Shown in pieces: positions 8,621-17,709 of a stretch of 64,000 nt of DNA. Both the position numbers and the translations under genes were made by a program. This stretch comes from F1-120-MAGs238 sp964484185 (lineage in GTDB: Bacteria; Planctomycetota; Phycisphaerae; Phycisphaerales; UBA1924), in the NCBI GenBank assembly GCA_964484185.1, contig CAZAEQ010000015.1, forward strand, positions 1 to 64,000, read 5' to 3'. The notes under the pieces are model-generated. The model ran no database searches, had not been told where the DNA came from, and was given only the letters and a program-made list of their open reading frames with translations. Position 1 is the first letter of the stretch. Each line of letters begins with the position of its first letter.

Positions 8621-10693
8621 TTAGTTCTCACCCGCGCGAGCCTTGAGTGTTGCTGTTACCGTCTTTGTTTCCGTGCCGCGTTTGAATTCAATGACGACCT
8701 TATCGCCAACTTTGCCCGCCGCGAGCAGAGGCATCCATTCCTCAACGTTCTTGATCACTGTGCCATTCCAAGAGGTCATCAGGTCATTAGCCTTCAGCCC
8801 TGCATCGGCGGCAGAAGTATCGGGGAACACTTCGCCAACCAATACACCTGGCTCGGACCCCGAGTAGTCACCTGGCGCAATTCCAAAGCGTGCTTTCCGT
8901 ACAGGTGGCGGCAAAGGCGCATCTGCGACCTGCTCGGCTCCTCTGTCTGTGCCCGGGTCTGCCATCGGAGATTCAGACTTGTGAGACTGATCGTTGTCAA
9001 CGTGTGCCATCGGCTTGGGCATCGCAGCCAGATCCAGGGCAAGTCGATAGACCAGATCGCAGACAGTGGCAGCACCTTCGCAGTTGATCGTGTCAACCAG
9101 GTCAGTGGGGCGGTGATATTGCTCGTGCAGGCCGGTAAAGAAGAAGAGGACCGGGACTTTGGCGAGGAAGAACGACTGGTGATCAGATGGGCCCATGCCG
9201 CCGGACTTCTGCGCAATATTCAGTCCGCTGTGTGCAAAGTAGGGCTGCACCCATTCGTTCAGACCTTCGGCGGTTGCGATACCGGTCACTTCAAGCTGGC
9301 CTTTGCGAAGGCGACCGATCATGTCCATGTTGAGCATGAACACATGTTTCTCAGCAGGCACCGGCATGTTTTTGACGTAGTACTTTGATCCAATAAGCCC
9401 CGACTCTTCAGCGCTGTACCACTGGAACATGATCGATCGCATCGGCATGTCCGGGTGATCTTTGGCCAATTGTGCATACGTTTTTGTAATCTGCTCAGCA
9501 AGCAGCAGATTGCCAGAAGAGCCCGATGCATTGTCATCTGCGCCAGCGTGAATAGTGCCCTTGGAATTTGGTGATCGCGATCCGAAGTTGCCAATTCCCA
9601 GGTGGTCATAGTGGCTGCCGATGACGATGTATTCATCGGCAAGTGCGCCGCGGCCAGGAAGAACGCCGACAATGTTGTCGGTCATAATCGGATTGCGTTC
9701 AAGCTTGGTGGCGATGTTTACCGTGGCGTTGGGAAGATCGATGACTTGCCCGCTTTCATCAACCAACTTGCGAAGATCAAGCAACGATCGCCCTTGCGGA
9801 TCCGCCTTCTTAATCAGTTCATCCGCCGCTTCGATCGACATCATAATGACCGGGCCCTTCTGGCTCCGGCGGCTGGGCATCGAATCGACATTCTCAATTC
9901 GCTTAATTCGATCATCTGCGGCTTCTGGCGGATTCACCACAATGACGCCGCTCGCGCCATGCTCAAACGCTGACACGATCTTGGGATCTAAACCAGAATA
10001 CATCGACCAGCCAGATCCTTGCTGCCACTTGCTCTTGCCGTTTTCATCCATCGGCTCAAAGCGCAGGACAATGACGACCTTACCGGTTACATCTGAACCT
10101 TCGGGGTATGACTGATAGCCGGATTCACCGTTATCAATCGAATAGCCTGCGAATGCGAGTGGACCAGACAGTTCAGCAGATCCAGACTGACCGATCGCAT
10201 TGAAATCTTTGCCCGCTTCAAATTCCTTGCCACCTTGAATGGAGCACTTTTGAACTGCGGCAACGAGTTTGCCGCCCTGGCGGAACGGCTGGCGGTAACT
10301 GATCTTCTCCGCATCGGGACTGACTTCTTCGCCTTCTTTGGCGGCGGCAGGAAACGCCGGCTTGAGCCCAAACGACTTAATCTGCTCTTCGATATACGCG
10401 GCGGCTCGTTCGATCCCCGCGCTCCCCGGCGCGCGACCTTCCATTTTTTCCGCATCCGCTACGACATGGATGTGCGTGCGGTATCGCTCGGTCCACGCCT
10501 TGAGTGTTGCGGCATCCTGAGGAGTCGCTCTCGCGCCTGCGGGTATTGGAAAGTCTTTCGGCGACGGAGTGGGGGTAATGACTTTCTGTGGTGGCGGTTC
10601 GGCGACCGGTTGAGCGAAGCCTGGTTGTGCCGTGAGAAGGGCGGCGAGGAGCAGTGTGAAGATTGTGGATTGCGAGCGAACGGTAGTTTTCAA
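8621..10693 (-). CDS. M28-family zinc aminopeptidase with PA-like insert and C-terminal PDZ domain
   Basis: A TTG at 10693, 7 nt after GAGGA, starts MKTTVRSQSTIFTLLLAALL, a signal peptide ending near AQPGFAQ. The catalytic domain shows all M28 zinc and catalytic elements in order: GSHYDHLG, ADDNASG, SAEESGLIG, NMDMIGR and YHRPTD. Between signal and catalytic domain is a protease-associated-like region with VTGKVVIVLRFEP and GASGVIVVN. The last ~90 residues form a PDZ domain (SGSEPGVLVGEVFPDTSAAD, AGLKANDLMTSWNG). It is expected to remove N-terminal residues from peptides in the periplasm or outside the cell, with the PDZ domain binding substrates or partners. It lies 147 bp upstream of the transglutaminase-like gene on the same strand. 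Confidence 0.9.
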   Translation of the reverse strand: MKTTVRSQSTIFTLLLAALLTAQPGFAQPVAEPPPQKVITPTPSPKDFPIPAGARATPQDAATLKAWTERYRTHIHVVADAEKMEGRAPGSAGIERAAAYIEEQIKSFGLKPAFPAAAKEGEEVSPDAEKISYRQPFRQGGKLVAAVQKCSIQGGKEFEAGKDFNAIGQSGSAELSGPLAFAGYSIDNGESGYQSYPEGSDVTGKVVIVLRFEPMDENGKSKWQQGSGWSMYSGLDPKIVSAFEHGASGVIVVNPPEAADDRIKRIENVDSMPSRRSQKGPVIMMSIEAADELIKKADPQGRSLLDLRKLVDESGQVIDLPNATVNIATKLERNPIMTDNIVGVLPGRGALADEYIVIGSHYDHLGIGNFGSRSPNSKGTIHAGADDNASGSSGNLLLAEQITKTYAQLAKDHPDMPMRSIMFQWYSAEESGLIGSKYYVKNMPVPAEKHVFMLNMDMIGRLRKGQLEVTGIATAEGLNEWVQPYFAHSGLNIAQKSGGMGPSDHQSFFLAKVPVLFFFTGLHEQYHRPTDLVDTINCEGAATVCDLVYRLALDLAAMPKPMAHVDNDQSHKSESPMADPGTDRGAEQVADAPLPPPVRKARFGIAPGDYSGSEPGVLVGEVFPDTSAADAGLKANDLMTSWNGTVIKNVEEWMPLLAAGKVGDKVVIEFKRGTETKTVTATLKARAGEN

Positions 10694-10820
10694 GATCAAA
10701 TCCTCATTCGGACTCCGCCGCGGTTTGCGGGGAAAGTACCGAGGTAATGCGCGTAGGTAAGTTTAGCCGGGGTAGGGGCAGGAATGTGGACGCCGTGGAT
10801 GGTTCCAATCGCCTCCTGCC

Positions 10821-11630
10821 TTATTCCCGCACCAATTCCGGGAGCCGCTCGGAAAGCAAGGTCATGGTGCGATTGAAAGGGTCAATTCCGCCCGCGTTGA
10901 TTGCGCGCACCTGATTGAAAAGCTTCTGGGCTTGAGGATTCCTGGGGAATTTCCGGGCGCAGAGCGATTGCAGAACTTCCGATTTGTAGCTGTTGTTGAA
11001 CGCGGACAGGTGCTCGAGGAATTGTGGCGATTCGACTGGGAGTGAATTGAGCAGCTTGAGGCGATCGAGGGCTGATATTGGCGCAGCAGAGACAACGGGG
11101 CTGCTCGAAATCGAAGGTGAAACTGTTGGGTTTGAACTATTGAGAAGGTCAGTTCGAGCCGAAACATCCGCTGGCAAATTGATTTCCGAGATTGTGGGTT
11201 TCGATCGACGAGCTGATTTGGGTGGATTGATGGTTGCTGACGCGAGGCGGCCAATCTGGCTTGAGGCCAGGCGCAGGCTGTTGATTGTTTTGGCTTGAGC
11301 GACCTCGTTGATGGCGGCGCCTGCGGTGATGGCGGCTTGGCGGACCAAGTCGTGGCAGACGATGTGGAGCTTGTCTATGGCGAAGTCGCGTGCCCTGAGC
11401 GCGCTAATGGTAAAGACAGAGTGAACTGAATCTTTTATGCTGTCGAGAGCTTGTTTCACTGCCGGGGCGGCGAGGAACTGCAGGACCTGGAGCGAGGTGA
11501 GGGAAAAGTGGTCTCGCAGTGCGGAGAGTTCGCAGCGGTGGTCGAGGAAGTAGAGGAGGTGGTCAGCCTGGCTGGGTTGGAGGTCGGATGGGAATGAAAT
11601 TGCGGCCGATTGGTGGGGTGTGGTTTTCAT
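10821..11630 (-). CDS. Unrecognised protein with helix-turn-helix-like N-terminal region
   Basis: ATG at 11630 (MKTTPHQSAAI...) gives 269 residues. In-frame codons further upstream run through a palindromic repeat and are rejected. The N-terminal half is helical and contains CELSALRDHFSLTSLQVLQF, which looks like a short HTH, followed by a long amphipathic helix region rich in Ala, Arg and Leu. The middle (about residues 140-185) is a Ser/Thr/Pro-rich linker. The C-terminus is again helical and ends LSERLPELVRE. I do not recognise the family. Proteins with a similar N-terminal helical part occur in Phycisphaerales, and a nucleic-acid-binding role is only a guess. There is no signal peptide, so it is probably cytosolic. 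Confidence 0.55.
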   Translation of the reverse strand: MKTTPHQSAAISFPSDLQPSQADHLLYFLDHRCELSALRDHFSLTSLQVLQFLAAPAVKQALDSIKDSVHSVFTISALRARDFAIDKLHIVCHDLVRQAAITAGAAINEVAQAKTINSLRLASSQIGRLASATINPPKSARRSKPTISEINLPADVSARTDLLNSSNPTVSPSISSSPVVSAAPISALDRLKLLNSLPVESPQFLEHLSAFNNSYKSEVLQSLCARKFPRNPQAQKLFNQVRAINAGGIDPFNRTMTLLSERLPELVRE

Positions 11631-11699
11631 GCCCTGAAGATAGAAAGTTTGCCCGAGCTTGGCAAGTCGATCTTTTTTCAAGAACACAGATTTGGGCCT

Positions 11700-11724
11700 C
11701 AGACTGACACCAGGTGTCAGTCTG
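11700..11724. repeat. 25-bp near-perfect palindrome (REP-like)
   Basis: CAGACTGACACC and GGTGTCAGTCTG are 12-bp perfect inverted arms around a single A. It sits in the 214-bp gap between the P-type ATPase stop and the next minus-strand gene. No T-tract follows on either strand, so it is more like a REP palindrome than an intrinsic terminator. It could still act as an mRNA-end stabiliser for the ATPase transcript. Confidence 0.7.
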
Positions 11725-11844
11725 GCCGCGTTATTGATACAAATAAATCTGAAAAATGGCGTTTTGCTTTTGAGTAAAACAGGCGATTGGCACCCGGAAT
11801 TGGTCAACAGGAAATGCACAATGACACATGAAGGACTGGAAAAG

Positions 11845-13764
11845 CTAGTTGCTGCTTTCGCTCGATGGGCTGGTTGGCGGCTCATAATCCGTCAGTTCTT
11901 TGGGCCGCATAGCCGCACGCAGGGCGTTCAGGATTGCAAGGACATCGATGATTTCCTGGCAGACTGCGCCTGCTACCGGGGTGAGGAAGCCGACGCTGGC
12001 GAATCCCATTCCAAAGACGCTGAGAGCCATGCCACCGATTGCGGATTGAAGAGCGATGGAGCGCATGCGGGCACTGATGTGCATGAACTCATCAACTTTT
12101 TCGAGAGAGCTATCCATGATCACAACGCCGGCGGACTCGGTTGTAATGTCGCTGTTCTGGCCGATGGCTACGCCGACGGTGGCGGACATGAGTGCGGGTG
12201 CATCGTTGATGCCATCACCAACGTAGAGCGTGCGAGCCTTGGCCGCTTCAGCGCGGACGATGACAACTTTCTCTTCTGGGGTCTTCTGCGCGTAGACCTC
12301 GGTGATTCCGAACTTGTCAGCCAGATAACGGACTTCGGATTCGCGATCGCCGGAGACGATCATGAGGCGATTGAACTGGTGTTGAGGTTTGAGGTGTTTG
12401 ATGAAGGATGCGCCTTCAGCGCGTGGTTCATCGCGAAAGCGGTAGAGCCCTGCGTAGCGTTCATCGATGACGATGATGCATTCGAGGCCGCCGCCGTGCG
12501 GAGGGATTAGGTCGGCGCCGGGAACGGGGGATTTGGTGATTGCGCCGCGGCTGGTAATACGGACGATGTGGCCTCCGACGGTGCCGCGCATGCCCTGGCC
12601 GGGCGGCTCGCTGATCTCGGTGACTTCCTGCAGAGGGATTCCATCTGCGGCGGCCATGATGGCGTGACCGAGCGGGTGTTTGGAGTAGCGTTCGAGGCTG
12701 GCGACCAAGCCGAGGACATCGGGAGCATTGAAGCCGGGAGTGATGACTTGATCGGTGAGGCGGGGGCGGCCGTAGGTGAGCGTGCCGGTTTTGTCGAAGA
12801 TAGCAGTGCGACAGGTGGCGATGGTTTCGAGGACGGTCGGATTTTTGATGATGATGCCGCGGCGGGCACAGAGGGAGATTGCGCCGATGATGGCGACCGG
12901 AATTCCGATCAGGAGCGGGCAGGGCGTGGCGACGACGAGGACTGCGAGGAAACGGGTTGATTCGCCGCTGATTGCCCAGGCGATGATGGCGATGAGGACG
13001 GCGAGAGGTGTGTAGTACGCACCGAGAGTGTCGCCGAGGCGACGCATGTGCGGGCGGTTCTGCTCGGCGGCGTGCATGACCTTCATGATCTTGGCGTAGC
13101 GGGAATCTGCGGCGGGTCGCGTGGCCTTGATAGTGAGGGCTGAGTCGCCGTTGATGGCGCCAGAGATGACCTCGGAGCCCGGAGTCTTGGACATCTGGAA
13201 GGGCTCGCCGGTCAGGAATGACTCATCCATGACGCCGCGGCCTTCGATGACTGTGCCATCGACCGGACAGATATCGTGGGGGAAGATGACAAGAGTGTCG
13301 CCGATGGCGATCTCGGAAAGTGGGACATCGGAGACTTGACCGTTGGTGCGGCGATGTGCGAGAGACGGCATGCGATTGGCGAGAGCGCGGAGCACGGATG
13401 ATGCGCTGCGGACTGCGTAGCTCTCCAAAGCCTCGCCACCAGAGAGCATGAGGACAACGAGTGCGCCTGCGAGGTATTCCTGGAGGATTACAGCGGTGAT
13501 GATGGAAATGCCGGCGAGAAGATCCGAGCCGAACTGGAGTTTGATGACCTTGCGAGCGAGTTCGTAGACGAGAGGGATGCCGCCGAAACCCAGGACGACG
13601 AAGAGTGGAATGTTGTAGGTGAGGACTTCGGTGTGGAAGACGTAGCGGAGGAGGAGATTGAGGAAGATGCCCAGGATCGCGACGATGGCGATGACGACCA
13701 TAAGTCGGCTGGCGAAGAACTCGGCAAACTTGGACCGAGCAGCCGCGGGGAGTGGAGTTGTCAT
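11845..13764 (-). CDS. Heavy-metal P-type (P1B) ATPase without N-terminal metal-binding domain
   Basis: About 639 residues with the complete P-type core: TGEP actuator motif (DESFLTGEP), membrane motif TPCPLLIGIP, phosphorylation site DKTGTLTYG, HP motif (KHPLGHAI) and hinge GDGINDAP. The protein begins with a transmembrane segment after ~20 residues and has no HMA or His-rich N-terminal domain. TPCPL in helix 6 places it in the P1B group, but this variant and the missing sensor domain do not let me name the metal. It should export a divalent or soft metal ion across the inner membrane. The C-terminus has Met-rich helices (MRSIALQSAIGGMALSVFG) and a short Ser/Pro-rich tail. It starts 21 bp after the DUF2231 gene, probably in the same operon. 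Confidence 0.88.
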   Translation of the reverse strand: MTTPLPAAARSKFAEFFASRLMVVIAIVAILGIFLNLLLRYVFHTEVLTYNIPLFVVLGFGGIPLVYELARKVIKLQFGSDLLAGISIITAVILQEYLAGALVVLMLSGGEALESYAVRSASSVLRALANRMPSLAHRRTNGQVSDVPLSEIAIGDTLVIFPHDICPVDGTVIEGRGVMDESFLTGEPFQMSKTPGSEVISGAINGDSALTIKATRPAADSRYAKIMKVMHAAEQNRPHMRRLGDTLGAYYTPLAVLIAIIAWAISGESTRFLAVLVVATPCPLLIGIPVAIIGAISLCARRGIIIKNPTVLETIATCRTAIFDKTGTLTYGRPRLTDQVITPGFNAPDVLGLVASLERYSKHPLGHAIMAAADGIPLQEVTEISEPPGQGMRGTVGGHIVRITSRGAITKSPVPGADLIPPHGGGLECIIVIDERYAGLYRFRDEPRAEGASFIKHLKPQHQFNRLMIVSGDRESEVRYLADKFGITEVYAQKTPEEKVVIVRAEAAKARTLYVGDGINDAPALMSATVGVAIGQNSDITTESAGVVIMDSSLEKVDEFMHISARMRSIALQSAIGGMALSVFGMGFASVGFLTPVAGAVCQEIIDVLAILNALRAAMRPKELTDYEPPTSPSSESSN

Positions 13765-13785
13765 GTGGGTTTCCGGATTACTGAA

Positions 13786-14355
13786 TCAGTCATCGCTGTC
13801 TTTGTCTTTTTCTTTGCAGGTTGGAGGCACGGGTAACCCGGAAAGTGGGAAAGTGTCAGGGCTAGTGGAAAAGCGTGCGTGAATTCCGGCCTCATGCACG
13901 AGTCTGCCGCCAAGATGGGCGGTATTGGCGACGATGAGAACGCCGCCAAGGTTGCCTATGACAAAAAGAAGCCCGAAGAAGATGACAAGGCCGCGGGGAA
14001 TGCGAGTTTCCCACTTCCAGAACACGGCTGTTGCGATGAGGAGACTTGAAGCGAGGGTGAGGGAGACGTTGCGGGCGATCTCGCCGAGTTCTTCGTGCTC
14101 ATTGAGCAGAGCGAAATGTGCGGTGGACTTTGGGACCAGATCAGCGGCAGCTTCGCCGGTGCTGGTTGCCATGAATGCGGCGGCGGCGGCGAGCACCAAG
14201 AGGAGCACGCCGGCGAGGAGGAGAATGCCGGTGTATTTCCGCCAGAACAGAGCGAGGAGTATCAGCAGCGGTGTGACGAAGATGAAGGCGATGGGAAAGT
14301 GAATGACTATCGGGTGAAGGCCATCCCACGAGGGGAGAGGAGGAAGAGAGAACAT
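13786..14355 (-). CDS. DUF2231-type four-helix membrane protein
   Basis: 189 residues with four hydrophobic helices. The N-terminal LHPIVIHFPIAF is the DUF2231 signature, and HLGGRLVHEAGIHA sits near the C-terminus; the paired histidines suggest haem or metal binding in the membrane. It is immediately upstream of the P-type ATPase and very likely co-transcribed with it. Pairing of a DUF2231-like protein with a metal exporter suggests a metal- or redox-linked accessory role, which is inference. The last ~20 residues are hydrophilic and Lys/Asp-rich. Confidence 0.75.
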   Translation of the reverse strand: MFSLPPLPSWDGLHPIVIHFPIAFIFVTPLLILLALFWRKYTGILLLAGVLLLVLAAAAAFMATSTGEAAADLVPKSTAHFALLNEHEELGEIARNVSLTLASSLLIATAVFWKWETRIPRGLVIFFGLLFVIGNLGGVLIVANTAHLGGRLVHEAGIHARFSTSPDTFPLSGLPVPPTCKEKDKDSDD

Positions 14356-14582
14356 ACACAGATCCTTTATCTTACGAGGAGCACGTTGTAATAAGATTAT
14401 CTAAGGAACCTTGCAAGTCTATGACAAAACCAAAAGACACTGGGTCTCAAGTGTGCGTGGATGCGTGAGGGAAACCCCGGCATGTTGGATCTGATTGATT
14501 GTCGCGTGAGGCAGACGCCCCGTGAGCAGGGAAATTTGCTTGATGGGACGAAGCAAGTGTTGATCAGTGACTAAAGTTGTCC

Positions 14583-14813
14583 ATGGCGCAGACTTTTGGC
14601 TGGCTTGAAGTTGAGTTAATAGCTGATCTGCTCTATGAGCTTCATCCAGATATTGACCCGCGCGGAATTTCGTTTACGTTACTGAGGAAGTTGACCAGCG
14701 AACTGCCGGATTTCAAGGAAGAGGCTGGGCATCCGTGCAATGAGAAGATACTGGAGACGGTTCAGGCGAATTGGATTGACTTGTTTGAGGGGAACGAGCC
14801 TGAAGAGGAGTAA
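14583..14813 (+). CDS. iscX: IscX-like Fe-S assembly protein
   Basis: 76 residues from ATG 14583; a TTG two codons earlier is less likely. The sequence follows the IscX (YfhJ) pattern: WLEVELIADLLYELHPDIDP near the start, then FTLLRKLTSELPDF, and CNEKILETVQANWID near the end. In E. coli IscX binds IscS and iron and tunes Fe-S cluster synthesis. No iscS, iscU or ferredoxin gene is adjacent. The 227 bp upstream are intergenic between divergent genes and must hold its promoter. The next gene, rlmE, begins 41 bp downstream. Confidence 0.85.
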   Translation: MAQTFGWLEVELIADLLYELHPDIDPRGISFTLLRKLTSELPDFKEEAGHPCNEKILETVQANWIDLFEGNEPEEE

Positions 14814-14854
14814 CTCGCCGCGCCAAGGCGGTGGGATTCCGGATACAGTGGGGG

Positions 14855-15733
14855 ATGCCTCCACAACGTCGACAATTACATGATGAGTTCTTCAAGCGTG
14901 CCAAAGATGAAGGCTATCTCGCGCGTTCTGCCTACAAGCTGATTGAGATCACTGAAAAGAAATGGCTCATCAAACGGGGTGATGCGGTGCTCGACCTCGG
15001 CTGTGCCCCCGGGAGCTGGCTCCAGGTCGCCGAAAAAATGGTCGGCCCCGAAGGCGTGGTCGTTGGCATCGATCTCTCAGATGTGCGCCACCGGTTCGGC
15101 GACAACGTACATGTTGTAAAAGGCGACATCTACCAGACCCCGCCAGAAGTCTTGATCGGCGGCATGGGCATGCCGTTCGATGTAGTCATGAGCGATATGG
15201 CCCCAAGCACTTCCGGCCATGGTGATGACTTCCTGTCAGTCCGACTCTGTCGCCGGATGATCGACTTGCTGCCTCATCTGCTGCGTCGCGGCGGACACAC
15301 CCTGATGAAAGTTCTTGAGGGTGAAGAATTCCCAACCCTCCTCCGCGAGGTCAAAGCTCTATTTGCTGATGCCGGCGGCATGAAACCCAAGGCCAGCCGC
15401 GATGTCTCGCGTGAGATGTTCATCTGGGGCAAGGGTTACAAGGGAATTGCAATTCCCCGACCTGAGGCAAAGCCAAGGGCGGCAGAGGTGGTTCCGATCG
15501 CAGCGCCAGCCTGGAACCCAGATGGCTGGGAAGTCAAGAAAGAAGTGCAGGTTGACTTCGAGCCTGAGGAAACGCTGACCGTACCCGCGCCGTTGAAGAA
15601 GAAGCCAAGGAAAGCGACGGCAAAGGTCGCAAAGAAGGCTGTCGCGAAACCAGTTAAAAAGACAGTGAAGAAGCCAACGAAGAAGATCGCCAAAAAATCG
15701 CCGAAGGCGAAAAATAAGAAGGCCAAGAGATGA
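14855..15733 (+). CDS. rlmE: 23S rRNA 2'-O-methyltransferase RlmE (FtsJ) with Lys-rich C-terminal tail
   Basis: ATG at 14855 (after GGGG) starts MPPQRRQLHDEFFKRAKDEG. The FtsJ/RrmJ fold is complete: SAM site VLDLGCAPGSWLQVA, and the K-D-K-E tetrad as Lys28 (SAYKL), Asp114 (MSDMAPS), Lys152 (LMKVLEG) and Glu187 (SREMFI). It should methylate the ribose of U2552 in 23S rRNA. E. coli RlmE ends near residue 209; this one continues to 292. The extra ~90 residues include a stretch of alternating Lys/Ala/Pro (KKPRKATAKVAKKAVAKP and similar), like histone H1 or a DNA/RNA-binding tail. Its stop overlaps the start of the next gene (ATGA). Confidence 0.9.
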   Translation: MPPQRRQLHDEFFKRAKDEGYLARSAYKLIEITEKKWLIKRGDAVLDLGCAPGSWLQVAEKMVGPEGVVVGIDLSDVRHRFGDNVHVVKGDIYQTPPEVLIGGMGMPFDVVMSDMAPSTSGHGDDFLSVRLCRRMIDLLPHLLRRGGHTLMKVLEGEEFPTLLREVKALFADAGGMKPKASRDVSREMFIWGKGYKGIAIPRPEAKPRAAEVVPIAAPAWNPDGWEVKKEVQVDFEPEETLTVPAPLKKKPRKATAKVAKKAVAKPVKKTVKKPTKKIAKKSPKAKNKKAKR

Positions 15734-17709
15734 GTCTGCTTGAGCCGATGATCGCGGCGATCGCGGCGGGCATTTGTGTGCCGCTGTTGCTGGCACTTTA
15801 TCTACTCAAACTGCGGCGGCGACCGGTGCGTGTGAGTACGACAGCGTTCTGGGAAGCGGCGGCGGAAGATGTGCAGGCAAATGTGCCGCTGAAGTGGTTG
15901 CGAGTGTCGCTGCTTTTGATCTTGCACTTGTTGATCGTGGGGCTGTTGTGTCTTGCGCTGGGGCGACCTGTGTCGCGGGATGCGGCGGTGGCGGGGATGA
16001 GGGCTTGGGTAGTGCTGGATTGCTCGGCATCGATGCAGGCACGCGAGGGAGGCAGCACGAGATTCGATGATGCCAAGCAGAAGTTGAAGGCGGAGGCGAA
16101 GCGATTGACTGGTGCGGGCGCGACAGTCGGGTTGATTACGTTTGCAGCGCAGGCTCGAGTAGTTGTGACGCCGACAACGCGGGCGAGCGTGCTGGAAGAT
16201 GCGATTGATGCGGCGGTGGTGACGGATCAGCCTGGGAATTTCGCATCGGCACTCACATTGATTCGTGGCAGCATGAGCGGGCCGGATGCGGAAACTGCGG
16301 AAAACGAAGAAGCCCGAGTAAAGCAGGAGCGCGTGCTGGCAACTGTGGTAACTGATGGCGCGAGCCCGGGGAATTCGGGCGGGCAGGGGATTGATGTTCG
16401 CGTGATTGCGGTTGGAGACGGAAGCAATGTGGACAATATTGGGATCGCTGCGATCGCCGCGAAACGAGAGGTGAACGATCCGGCGAATGTGAAGCTATTT
16501 GTGTCGTTGACGAACTGTGGGGCGGCGGCAGTGACTGTTCCGTGCGCGTTGCGATTGAATGGCGAAGTGGTTGATCGATTTACTTCCGATGTGCCGCCAG
16601 CGACTGTGAAAGGACTTGGGCAGGTTTCGGTTGCACGAACGGTGAACGCGAACGGGGCGGGGGTCTTGGACGTGATGATTACGCGCGAGGATGCGCTGGC
16701 GGTGGACAATGAGGCGCGGGTTGTGATTGATGGAAGTTCGCCTGCGCGGATTCTGTATGTTTCGCCGCAGGCGGTGGTGGAGGATGCGAGCAAGGAGGCG
16801 CCGATTGGTGGCGCTGACTGGCTGCTGGCAGAAGTGCTTGCAGAGCTGAAACCAATAGTGATCGAGAAAGCGCGGCCCAGCGCGTTCACCCAGATGTCGC
16901 CCGCAGACTTGTCGCGGTTTGATGCGGTGATCTTTGACCGTGTGAGCCCTGCCGCGGGACCTGCGATTCCATCGATCAGCTTTGGAGCCGGGCTGCCTGA
17001 GGCAGGGTTGCAGTTGGGTGATGAACTGGCATTGAATGATCGGGCATTGGTGTGGGAGCGGACTCATCCGGTGTTGAGGGATTCGCCGCTGGACTCGATG
17101 TTTGTGAGCAAGACGCGTGGGATTGGAGAGTCGCCGGTGCGAGGCGTGAAGGTGCTTGCGCGTTCGAAAGTTGGGCCGCTGATTGTGGCGCGAGATGGCA
17201 ATGGGCCGCGGCGACTTGTCACTGGGTTTGCGCTCGCGGATTCAAACTGGCAATTACAGGCTGGATTTCCAGTGTTCTTGAGTGAGGCGATCCGGTGGGT
17301 GTCGGCGAAGGAGCAGGGGAGTCGGAGTATTGCGACGGGCGATCCGGTGCGGATTGAGGTGAGCGGCGGTGCGGGGAAACTGTTGATTGAAAGCGGGAGT
17401 GTGAAGCGAGAGGTTGATGTCAGCGCGAGCAGCGATGGAAATCGGCGCATTGTGGTACTCGAACCGCTGGAGAAAGTCGGCACATATTCGGTGGCTGGCC
17501 TGGATGCGGAGCCCGCGCAACTGGCAGTGTCATTGACCAACTCTTCCGAAAGTGACTTGCGTGTCAATGCCACTCAAGCAGATGGCGATGAGAATGTGAA
17601 ACGGGGAGCAGGGCAAAGCGGTCGCGAACTGTGGCCGCTGTGTGTGCTGATCGCGTGCGGGTTGCTTGCAATCGAGTGGTTTATTTTTGGATTTCAGGCG
17701 CGGAAGTGA
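15730..17709 (+). CDS. BatA-like membrane protein with von Willebrand A domain
   Basis: 659 residues. The N-terminal ~80 residues hold two membrane helices with LLLALYLLKLRRRPVRVST between them, the 'aerotolerance regulator N-terminal' signature. A VWA domain follows: WVVLDCSASM is the DxSxS metal-site strand, with Thr and Asp in later loops. A long beta-rich periplasmic region comes next, and a C-terminal helix (LCVLIACGLLAIEWFIFGFQ) ends the protein. BatA-type proteins work with MoxR ATPases, and a MoxR gene lies nearby on the opposite strand. The start overlaps rlmE by 4 bp. The 3' end overlaps the convergent lipoprotein gene by 29 bp. Confidence 0.82.
   Translation: MSLLEPMIAAIAAGICVPLLLALYLLKLRRRPVRVSTTAFWEAAAEDVQANVPLKWLRVSLLLILHLLIVGLLCLALGRPVSRDAAVAGMRAWVVLDCSASMQAREGGSTRFDDAKQKLKAEAKRLTGAGATVGLITFAAQARVVVTPTTRASVLEDAIDAAVVTDQPGNFASALTLIRGSMSGPDAETAENEEARVKQERVLATVVTDGASPGNSGGQGIDVRVIAVGDGSNVDNIGIAAIAAKREVNDPANVKLFVSLTNCGAAAVTVPCALRLNGEVVDRFTSDVPPATVKGLGQVSVARTVNANGAGVLDVMITREDALAVDNEARVVIDGSSPARILYVSPQAVVEDASKEAPIGGADWLLAEVLAELKPIVIEKARPSAFTQMSPADLSRFDAVIFDRVSPAAGPAIPSISFGAGLPEAGLQLGDELALNDRALVWERTHPVLRDSPLDSMFVSKTRGIGESPVRGVKVLARSKVGPLIVARDGNGPRRLVTGFALADSNWQLQAGFPVFLSEAIRWVSAKEQGSRSIATGDPVRIEVSGGAGKLLIESGSVKREVDVSASSDGNRRIVVLEPLEKVGTYSVAGLDAEPAQLAVSLTNSSESDLRVNATQADGDENVKRGAGQSGRELWPLCVLIACGLLAIEWFIFGFQARK

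Noticed and set aside
11631..11885. Upstream extension of the unrecognised gene at 10.8-11.6 kb
   Set aside because: The extension crosses a 25-bp palindrome and overlaps the end of the P-type ATPase gene; ATG 11630 is a better start.
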